A model generated the notes under the pieces. It was not told where the DNA came from. It did no database searches and worked only from the letters and a program-made list of their open reading frames with translations. A program made the position numbers and the translations under genes. A stretch of 64,000 nt of DNA from Cupriavidus consociatus (lineage in GTDB: Bacteria > Pseudomonadota > Gammaproteobacteria > Burkholderiales > Burkholderiaceae): assembly GCF_017814975.1 (NCBI RefSeq), contig NZ_JAGIQA010000033.1, forward strand, positions 24,358 to 88,357, written 5' to 3'. Positions 8,382 through 15,130 of the stretch are shown here, piece by piece (position 1 is the stretch's first letter; each line of letters opens with the position of its first letter).

Positions 8382-9623
8382 ATGCTTTACCAACTCCACG
8401 AACTCAAGAGCGCGATGCTGCTGCCCCTTACTGCCCTGGCTCAGGCATCGTCGCGGACCTTTACCAATCCGCTCAGCCCGCTCTCACTGACGCCCGGTGC
8501 CAACAGGCTGGCTGCCGGCTACGAGTTGCTGTACCGCCTCGGCAAGGACTACAAGAAGCCGGCTTTCGACATCAGGTCGGTGCAATGCCACGGGCGGGAA
8601 GTTCCTGTCGTGGAACAGGTCATTGTCGAGAAGCCCTTCTGCCGATTGCTGCGCTTCAAGCGCTACGCCGATGATGCAACTGCCATCCAGCGGCTCAAGA
8701 ACGACCCGGTGGTGCTGGTCTGCGCACCGTTGTCCGGCCACCATGCCACGCTGCTGCGCGACACCGTCCGGACACTGCTGCAGCACCACAAGGTCTACGT
8801 GACAGACTGGGTCGATGCCCGCATGGTGCCGGTAGAAGACGGCACCTTCCACCTCGCGGACTATGTCCATTACATCCAGGAATTCATCCGCCACATCGGC
8901 GCGGACAACCTGCATGTCATTTCCGTCTGCCAGCCTGCCGTACCCGTGCTGGCGGCAATTGCATTGCAGGCATCGGCCGGCGAGACCACACCGCGGACGA
9001 TGACGATGATGGGTGGACCGATCGACGCGCGCCGCAGCCCCACCGCGGTGAACGCGCTGGCGACCGACAAGTCATTCGAATGGTTTGAACACAACGTCAT
9101 CCATACCGTGCCGGCCAACTATCCAGGGCATGGCCGCAAGGTTTATCCGGGGTTCCTGCAGCACGCCGGCTTCGTGGCAACGAACCCCGACCGGCACCTG
9201 TCGGCGCACTACAACTATTACCGCAATCTTGTAGATGGAGATCTGGACGACGCGGCGGCACACGAGCGCTTCTACGATGAGTACAACGCCGTGCTCGACA
9301 TGGCCGCAGAGTATTACCTTGATACGATTCGTGACGTGTTCCAGGAGTTCCGGCTGGCCAGGGGTAGCTGGGAGATAGCAGGCAAAAAAGTGCGGCCGCA
9401 GGACATCAGAGAGGCCGCGCTGCTGACCATCGAAGGCGAACTGGACGACATCACCGGGGCAGGCCAGACCGCTGCGGCACACGACCTGTGTTCGGGCATT
9501 CCCGGCACGCGCAAGCAGCATATCACCGCCGCCGGGTGCGGCCACTATGGCATCTTCTCCGGCCGCCGCTGGCGCGAGGAGATCTACCCGCAGCTACGCG
9601 CCTTTATCGCCAGCCATGGGTGA
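8382..9623 (+). CDS. phaZ: Intracellular polyhydroxybutyrate depolymerase
   Basis: Mobilises PHB granules by cleaving the polymer, releasing hydroxybutyrate or its CoA thioester. The 413-aa protein has no signal peptide and closely follows the Cupriavidus PhaZ1 architecture: the lipase-box Ser is replaced by Cys183 in HVISVCQPAVP, the position and residue known for R. eutropha PhaZ1. The likely catalytic Asp lies in EGELDDITGAGQ and the His in AAGCGHYGIFSGRRWR. The start at 8382 is preceded only by a poor ribosome site, but the N-terminal MLYQLHELKSAML matches the family. Together with phaA-phaB-phasin it completes a make-and-break polyester module. Confidence 0.92.
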   Translation: MLYQLHELKSAMLLPLTALAQASSRTFTNPLSPLSLTPGANRLAAGYELLYRLGKDYKKPAFDIRSVQCHGREVPVVEQVIVEKPFCRLLRFKRYADDATAIQRLKNDPVVLVCAPLSGHHATLLRDTVRTLLQHHKVYVTDWVDARMVPVEDGTFHLADYVHYIQEFIRHIGADNLHVISVCQPAVPVLAAIALQASAGETTPRTMTMMGGPIDARRSPTAVNALATDKSFEWFEHNVIHTVPANYPGHGRKVYPGFLQHAGFVATNPDRHLSAHYNYYRNLVDGDLDDAAAHERFYDEYNAVLDMAAEYYLDTIRDVFQEFRLARGSWEIAGKKVRPQDIREAALLTIEGELDDITGAGQTAAAHDLCSGIPGTRKQHITAAGCGHYGIFSGRRWREEIYPQLRAFIASHG

Positions 9624-9694
9624 AAGCCTGGATCAGGATCCGGGAATGCCGCGTTGCCACTATGGTGATAAGGCACTCCTTCTAGCACTACTGC

Positions 9695-9822
9695 AGTTCA
9701 AATAAGCATTGTCGTCCTGGCGAAGGCGGCAACCGAGTGACTTATCCCGAAGGGACGTGAAAGACGCTGAATTCCCGCCTTCGCTGGAATGACGGACGCT
9801 GTTCAAATCATATTTGAACGGC
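9695..9822. repeat. Degenerate inverted-repeat element (REP/MITE-like)
   Basis: The spacer after phaZ holds facing copies of a GCGAAGGCGG motif (9719-9729, and reverse complement CCCGCCTTCGC near 9775-9785), both bordered outside by TTCAAAT. The right end also holds a perfect 8-bp palindrome GTTCAAAT-CAT-ATTTGAAC (9801-9819). The CCCGCCTTCGC...GGAATGACGG theme is common in dispersed repeats of Burkholderiales. No coding potential. Confidence 0.4.
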
Positions 9823-9860
9823 ATTATCCATATAGCACTGCCTGTTGTCGGGCACAAAGC

Positions 9861-9890
9861 AGAAGGACGGAGGCGAGGCTCCGTCCTTCT
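9861..9890 (-). terminator. Perfect 12-bp hairpin ending the minus-strand unit
   Basis: AGAAGGACGGAG / CTCCGTCCTTCT pair over 12 bp with a GCGAGG loop, 19 bp past the stop of the binding-protein gene. On the minus strand it is followed by GCTTTGTG. It probably ends the 19.2-to-9.9 kb transcription unit and may also stop read-through from phaZ. Confidence 0.7.
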
Positions 9891-9909
9891 GTCACGGTTG
9901 TTCACCAGG

Positions 9910-10842
9910 CTATTCCGCCCGTTCCGGCATGGCGCGAATCAACTCCTCGAGCTGCGCGCTCATGGGCAAGCCGAGCCGCTCGCCAGTGGGCAGCTTCATC
10001 ACGAACCACTGCCTATACAGGCGTTCCAACTCGCGCGACGCCGCCAGCTCACGCAATGTCCTCTCCACCACAGCTGCGAACTGCGGATCACCTTTGCGAT
10101 ACATGATCCCGTACGGATCGTAGGAGAGAAAATCGGAGGTCACCCTGAACTTGCCGCGCTCCGGACTGCCGCTGAGCAGGCCATGCAGCAGTACGTCGTC
10201 TCCCGCATAGGCATCCGCGCCACCCTGCTGCAAGACCCGGAATGCGTCGGCATGCTCGCGCGCCCGGATGATCTTCAGTTGCAGGTCGAAGCGCTCGGAC
10301 AGCCGTTCCAGCGCCGCCACGTTCGTGGTGCCGCCAGTGGCCACGACGTGTTTCCCTTTCAGGTCGCGCAATGTATTGATCGGCGAGTTCCTCGGCACCA
10401 TCAGCTTGGTCCCGGCAACAAAGATCACGGGGGAGAATGCCACACGTTGCATGCGCTCTGCATTACGCGTCGTCGAGCCGCATTCCAGGTCGACCTTGCC
10501 CGACGTGACGGCGTCAAAGCGGGTCTCGGAGGTCACCGGCAGCCATTGGATACTCACCTCGCGGCCCACCTCGGCGGCCGCGGCCTCCACGATGGCACGG
10601 CAGATATCGATGGAGTATCCGATGGGGTTGCCGGACCTGCCGAGATAGGAGAACGGCAAGGACGATTCCCGGTAGCCGATCGTCAGGCTGCCGCCTTCCT
10701 TTGCCTTCTTCAGCGCGCCGGAGAGTTCCCCCGGCTGCTGTGCGGACGCCTGGGCGGCGGAGAGCATCGCGCACAACGCCATCAGGGCGCAGTTCACGGC
10801 ATAGCGACGCAGGCTATGCAGGGGGGATGGATTCAAGAGCAT
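9910..10842 (-). CDS. Family-3 periplasmic amino-acid-binding protein (GltI-like)
   Basis: A 310-aa secreted solute-binding protein. A basic N-terminus, hydrophobic core and ASAQQ cleavage region (about residue 34) form a Sec signal. The mature part has SBP_bac_3 hallmarks: LTIGYRESSLPFSY, GYSIDICRAIVEA, SGKVDLECGSTTRNAERM (an acidic/ammonium binding loop as in glutamate/aspartate receptors) and GGADAYAGDDVLL. The ribosome site GAGGAGGGCCA precedes the ATG. No ABC permease or ATPase genes are adjacent, so it is an orphan receptor; it lies 56 bp downstream of the DAACS symporter on the same strand, before a strong hairpin. It could deliver ligand to distant ABC parts or serve as a sensor. Confidence 0.85.
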   Translation of the reverse strand: MLLNPSPLHSLRRYAVNCALMALCAMLSAAQASAQQPGELSGALKKAKEGGSLTIGYRESSLPFSYLGRSGNPIGYSIDICRAIVEAAAAEVGREVSIQWLPVTSETRFDAVTSGKVDLECGSTTRNAERMQRVAFSPVIFVAGTKLMVPRNSPINTLRDLKGKHVVATGGTTNVAALERLSERFDLQLKIIRAREHADAFRVLQQGGADAYAGDDVLLHGLLSGSPERGKFRVTSDFLSYDPYGIMYRKGDPQFAAVVERTLRELAASRELERLYRQWFVMKLPTGERLGLPMSAQLEELIRAMPERAE

Positions 10843-10898
10843 TGGCCCTCCTCATTGATCATTCGCGCAATGACAGCATAGTCCCTGCGGGCGCCCGG

Positions 10899-12212
10899 TC
10901 ATACCCGGGCGGTGCCTGAATTTCCGAGTTGGACGCCGGCTTGCGGCGCGCGGCTCGGGCCATCGTGCTCCAGGTCGGATTCCGGTGCGAGCTGCCCTTC
11001 CCATTTCGCCACGACCGCAGCGGCGATCGAATTGCCTACGGCATTGGTCGCCGAGCGTCCCATGTCGAGGAACTGGTCCACGCCCATGATCAGCAGCAGC
11101 CCCGCTTCAGGAATGCCAAACTGGTTCAGCGTCGCGGCAATCACCACCAGCGAGGCGCGCGGAACGCCTGCCATGCCCTTGGAGGTCAGCATCAGCAGCA
11201 GCAACATGGTGATCTGGGTGCTGACCGGCAGATGGATGTCATAAGCTTGCGCAATGAACAGCACGGCAAACGTGCAGTACATCATGGTGCCATCGAGGTT
11301 GAACGAATAGCCCATCGGCAGCACGAAGCTGGAAATCTTCCTGCCGACGCCGAACCGGTCCAGGGCGTCGAGCATCTTGGGATAGGCGGCCTCCGAACTC
11401 GCCGTGGAGAACGAAAGCAGGAAGGGCTCGCGGATCAGCCGGATCAGCGTGAATACCCGCTTGCCAAGGAAGAACATCCCGGCCAGCACCAGCAGCCCCC
11501 ACAGCACTGCGAGGCCAAGGTAGAAGCTGCCCATGAACTTGGCGAAGGTCAGCAGGATGCCCAGCCCCTGCGTGGTGACGGTGGAGGCGATGGCCGCAAA
11601 CACCGCGAGGGGCGCCATCCACATCACCGCGCCGGTGATCTTGAGCATCGTCTGCGCCAGGTCATCGATCACGCCAGCCAGCCGCCTCCCGGTTTCACCG
11701 AGGGTCGAAAGCGCAGTGCCAAAGAAGATCGAGAACACGACGATCTGCAGGATTTCATTGGTTGCCATCGCCTCGGCCACGGATTTCGGCACCAAGTGCG
11801 TGATGAAATCCTTGAGCGTAAAGGCATTGGTCTTCAGATTGGTGGCGGCTCCCACCTCCGGCAGCGGCAGGCCGATATTGACGCCTGGCTGCAGCACCGA
11901 CGCCAGGATCAGCCCGAGGGAGAGCGAGATGAACGAGGCCACGATGAACCAGCCGAGCGCCTTGACGCCGACACGTCCCACCGTGCTTGCATCGCCCATG
12001 TGAGCAATGCCTACCACCAGCGTGGAGAACACCAGCGGCGCAATGATCATCTTGATCAGCCGCAGGAAGACATCGGTAAAGATCGAGATATAGCCTGCGA
12101 TCTGCTTCGCGGTCGCGGGATCCGGGAACGCGCGGTGGCAGCTGTAACCGACGATGACACCGAGGATCATCGCAATGATGATGTAGGTGGTGATTGGACG
12201 TTTTTTCTTCAT
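10899..12212 (-). CDS. Dicarboxylate/amino-acid:cation symporter (DAACS; DctA/GltP-like)
   Basis: Inner-membrane secondary transporter for C4-dicarboxylates or acidic amino acids driven by H+ or Na+. The 437-aa protein begins MKKKRPITTYIIIAMILG after AAGGAGGAGCC and has eight or so helices. It shows FLRLIKMIIAPLVFSTLVVG, the serine-rich re-entrant loop SFSTASSEAAYPKM, the GYSFNLDGTMMY motif and a final DRSATN-like segment (FLDMGRSATNAVGN), all classic DAACS signatures. It follows the C45 gene after 232 bp and precedes the orphan binding protein. The acidic-amino-acid receptor beside it makes Glu/Asp or a derived dicarboxylate a plausible substrate (inference). Confidence 0.9.
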   Translation of the reverse strand: MKKKRPITTYIIIAMILGVIVGYSCHRAFPDPATAKQIAGYISIFTDVFLRLIKMIIAPLVFSTLVVGIAHMGDASTVGRVGVKALGWFIVASFISLSLGLILASVLQPGVNIGLPLPEVGAATNLKTNAFTLKDFITHLVPKSVAEAMATNEILQIVVFSIFFGTALSTLGETGRRLAGVIDDLAQTMLKITGAVMWMAPLAVFAAIASTVTTQGLGILLTFAKFMGSFYLGLAVLWGLLVLAGMFFLGKRVFTLIRLIREPFLLSFSTASSEAAYPKMLDALDRFGVGRKISSFVLPMGYSFNLDGTMMYCTFAVLFIAQAYDIHLPVSTQITMLLLLMLTSKGMAGVPRASLVVIAATLNQFGIPEAGLLLIMGVDQFLDMGRSATNAVGNSIAAAVVAKWEGQLAPESDLEHDGPSRAPQAGVQLGNSGTARV

Positions 12213-12444
12213 GGCTCCTCCTTGGAGTCTCTCTCCAGCCTGCTATCCGAAGCAGTCATTTCGGAATTTCAGGCGATATCCCCCCGGGGCGCGATCCGAA
12301 TGGCATCGCACCCTGTTACCGGCGGGCGTGACAGAAAAAATGCGGCTGGGGCAAGCGGGCTGGCGATGCCCTGCTGCCTTGCGCTTCAACGGAATTCGAT
12401 CTGCTTGTCGATTTGCTTTTTGTTCGCGGCTACCGCATCAGTCC

Positions 12445-13509
12445 CTACTGGAAACTGCCTACGTCATCAAGTACCCAGCGGCGCGCCGGCACCGCGGTGT
12501 ACGGCAGCGCGGAACTCTCCACATCGAACTCGATCATCCTGGCGCCCGGCACGAAGTGGCTGCACGACTGTCGCCAGGTGGCATCCGGCCATACCATTTC
12601 GACCGACCCGTCGCAGGGATGATAGACGGCGCTATACAAAGTGCCATGTCCGCGCCCGTAAGCGGTCTGGAACAGCGGCGGCCGCAACAGTGCGTGCAGC
12701 ACTGCCCTGGAGTCATCCGCCTGCCGCACCGCCGCGGCCAGCGCCTCCTCCCGGACCTCCGCCAGCGTTGCCTTCGCATGCGCAGGCCATTCGACCCCGT
12801 GCTGCAGGTTGCTCACTGCCTGCTTGCGCACCACTTCCACCGGCCGGTCCGGCGTGACGAACACGGTTGCCCACTGTGCGCTGCGGTCAAGCAGGCTCAC
12901 GGTATAGCTCATATGGACAGGGATGCGCGATAGCATTCCCACCGCGGCGTCGACGTCCTCCGCAAACTCCAGCACATAGCGCAGCACCAGCGGAATGCCG
13001 AATCCATGGCCAACTGTCTTGCGGCCTCCAAACGACAGCGATGCGGCAAGGCCGCTCTCGTTGATGCCGTCCAGCGCGCCCCACAGGCAATCGCCAACCG
13101 CCACCACCCGCCGGCCGTGCCATCGTGACGCAAGCCAGACGCCCTCCAGCAAGGCCGGAGCGAAGTCGTAGTTGCGCAGCAGCGCCGGCGTCGCGCCCGC
13201 TACGTGGTTGCCTGGCAGTGGCAGCCACACCGCCTGGGAACAACCGGCGATATAAGGCGGCGGCCCCCACATCGACAGGAAGCGCGCCTCCAGGTCGCCG
13301 CCGCCGGCGAGATCGACCAACCGCTCCCAGGTCGGCACCAGTTCCGGCATATGATCGCGCAGGGCCCGGCGACACATCAGGAAGCCGGGCCGCGCGCGCT
13401 CGCCATCGCGCAGATACCATTGCCGGTATCCGGGCCAGAACTGCCGGAAGATGTTCTGCCATCGCTGCCCGGGCAAGTCCTCGCTGATTGCTTCGAAAGT
13501 ACAACGCAT
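12445..13509 (-). CDS. C45-family Ntn-hydrolase (acyl-CoA:6-APA acyltransferase-like)
   Basis: A 354-aa cytoplasmic protein of the C45 Ntn-hydrolase fold, which either hydrolyses amides or transfers acyl groups after autocleavage before an N-terminal Cys. Candidate nucleophile Cys90 lies in YIAGCSQAVW, followed by the family-typical LLRNYDFAP (residues 111-119), and GLAASLSFGGRK and TVSLLDRSAQ further on. There is no signal peptide, unlike bile-salt hydrolase relatives. It starts 26 bp after the ATP-grasp stop, with only a weak ribosome site (GAGGGC), so translational coupling is likely. In fungi this fold exchanges amide side chains; here it may remodel or release the product of the neighbouring ligase (inference). 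Confidence 0.78.
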   Translation of the reverse strand: MRCTFEAISEDLPGQRWQNIFRQFWPGYRQWYLRDGERARPGFLMCRRALRDHMPELVPTWERLVDLAGGGDLEARFLSMWGPPPYIAGCSQAVWLPLPGNHVAGATPALLRNYDFAPALLEGVWLASRWHGRRVVAVGDCLWGALDGINESGLAASLSFGGRKTVGHGFGIPLVLRYVLEFAEDVDAAVGMLSRIPVHMSYTVSLLDRSAQWATVFVTPDRPVEVVRKQAVSNLQHGVEWPAHAKATLAEVREEALAAAVRQADDSRAVLHALLRPPLFQTAYGRGHGTLYSAVYHPCDGSVEMVWPDATWRQSCSHFVPGARMIEFDVESSALPYTAVPARRWVLDDVGSFQ

Positions 13510-13535
13510 GTCGTCTTGCCCTCGCGTGACTGGAC

Positions 13536-14990
13536 TTACAGGATCTTGAATGCACCGGGCTGCGGCGCCAGTTCCGCTTGGGCGGACACCAGCGGCTTGG
13601 CCCCATAGTATTGCTTGATGCCGCGGATCCAGTGGTGGGCGCGCTCGTTGAGCCTGAACTCATCATTCATCGAGCGACCTCGCGTAATCAGGATGCCGAG
13701 ATCGGCACCTTCATAACGATAGTCGCCCGGCCCGGTGATACGCAGGAAGAACGCTTCCCTTTCCGTCTCGATCTCGCGCCGATTGGAATCGAAACGATGG
13801 TAGGACACCGATCCGTCGGCAGCCATGCGATAGATGCCCGAGGGCGGCGCGTGGGTCACCACATCGACGTTGTCCTCGGTGTACTTGATCACGAGCTGCG
13901 ACCAGCCGTCGATAAATGACTTCTCGGCCCAGCGCTCATTGAGTTCGCGCACGTTCAGGTCGAACGGCACGCCCGAGAATTCAAGCAGGTGGAACAGGAA
14001 CAGCGGTGCGTCCGCATAGGCAAAGGCAGCATGATTGGTCATCGGGCTGGCGCCGCAGATACGGGGATTGAGCTCGCCGAGATAGACTTCCCCGGTATCC
14101 ACATCGATCAGGAAATCCAGGTCGAAGTAGCCGCGATATCCTTCCTCCAGCAACTGGTTGCCGAAGCGGAAAGCCATGTCGCGCGCCTTCATCCTGACCT
14201 CTTCCGAGAACGCGCCGGGGAAGATCTCATTGCCGCACCACCCGCCCTTGTACGGCGTCAGCTCGCGCGCGCCCACGATCTCGGTCAGCAGCGGACCTAC
14301 CAGGGTGCCGGACTGGGTCGCACAGGCTTCCAGCGTGGCGCCGCGGCAGTTGATGCGCTTCATGATCTTCACTTCCGGGTCATTGACGATGTCATCCTTA
14401 TGCTGGTTGAAATCGTCTTCGCTGGAAATAAAGAACGTGGTATGGCCGGAATCCCCGAACGCGCTTTGCACCACAAGATCCCTGCCAAGCCCGTGGCGCT
14501 CAGCGATCTGCATCAGGTGCTGGTAGCTGTCGACCTTCTCCAGTGCATTGGGCACGGAATGGACTCCAGCCTTGTTGCCGATACGGACGGTCTCCATCTT
14601 GTTGTCGCAGCGGCTGCGCAGCGCCGCAGGCGGGAACCAGACGTCGAGCCCCAGTTCGTCGGCAAGCTCCTCGGTCCTCTCGTCAAACATCAGGAAGGTG
14701 GCGGCGGGATGTCCTCCTCGCTGCTCGATCATGTCGACCACATCCTTATGCTGGAGCAGGTAATTGTTGATGTCTTCGATCGATGTGAACTCTTCGTGGG
14801 GACGTTCCGGCGGCACAAACACATTGGGATGGCGCCCATCGAAGCAATCGATGTAGTTCACATACTTGAAGCGGTTCACCCACTGATCGATGCCCAGGAG
14901 ATTGAAGTTGGTGGCGCTGATAAAGTAGATCGGCTTTTCGTTCCGATGGAACAACACGCGGAGATCTGAGACGTTACGGACTTTCTGCAT
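13536..14990 (-). CDS. ATP-grasp ligase-like protein (biotin-carboxylase superfamily)
   Basis: A 484-aa protein that should activate a carboxylate as acyl-phosphate and join it to an amine or thiol. The middle has ATP-grasp features: the DKMETVRIGNKAGV region, a nucleotide-binding stretch DLVVQSAFGDSGHTTFFI and the metal-binding YFDLDFLIDVDTGEVYLGEL-type block ending in NPRICG. The C-terminal 130 residues are specific to this family. The start is set at 14990 by CAGGAGAAAGCCGCG; an upstream extension of 31 Arg-rich residues is unlikely. It lacks biotin-carboxylase partners, so an amide ligase is preferred to a carboxylase. It lies between the decarboxylase (140 bp upstream) and the C45 gene. 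The substrate is unknown. Confidence 0.78.
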   Translation of the reverse strand: MQKVRNVSDLRVLFHRNEKPIYFISATNFNLLGIDQWVNRFKYVNYIDCFDGRHPNVFVPPERPHEEFTSIEDINNYLLQHKDVVDMIEQRGGHPAATFLMFDERTEELADELGLDVWFPPAALRSRCDNKMETVRIGNKAGVHSVPNALEKVDSYQHLMQIAERHGLGRDLVVQSAFGDSGHTTFFISSEDDFNQHKDDIVNDPEVKIMKRINCRGATLEACATQSGTLVGPLLTEIVGARELTPYKGGWCGNEIFPGAFSEEVRMKARDMAFRFGNQLLEEGYRGYFDLDFLIDVDTGEVYLGELNPRICGASPMTNHAAFAYADAPLFLFHLLEFSGVPFDLNVRELNERWAEKSFIDGWSQLVIKYTEDNVDVVTHAPPSGIYRMAADGSVSYHRFDSNRREIETEREAFFLRITGPGDYRYEGADLGILITRGRSMNDEFRLNERAHHWIRGIKQYYGAKPLVSAQAELAPQPGAFKIL

Positions 14991-15130
14991 CGCGGCTTTC
15001 TCCTGAGGAATTTCTTGCCGTCGTGGCGCGGGTATCCCGCGGCCCCTGGCGGTCCAGGTCCGGCATAGTTTTCTTGTTGACACGGGCTCTGCGGCGGGAA
15101 GCCGGCCGTCATGGCCAGCTTCATGCCCGA

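Noticed and set aside
10929..12857. A long plus-strand reading frame of 642 codons
   Set aside because: It is antisense to the DAACS symporter and C45 genes, has no recognisable domains, and its composition is that of a complementary-strand shadow in GC-rich DNA.
13536..14990. Biotin carboxylase subunit of an acyl-CoA carboxylase
   Set aside because: No biotin carrier or carboxyltransferase gene is nearby and the protein lacks the typical biotin-carboxylase N-terminal domain; an ATP-grasp ligase fits better.
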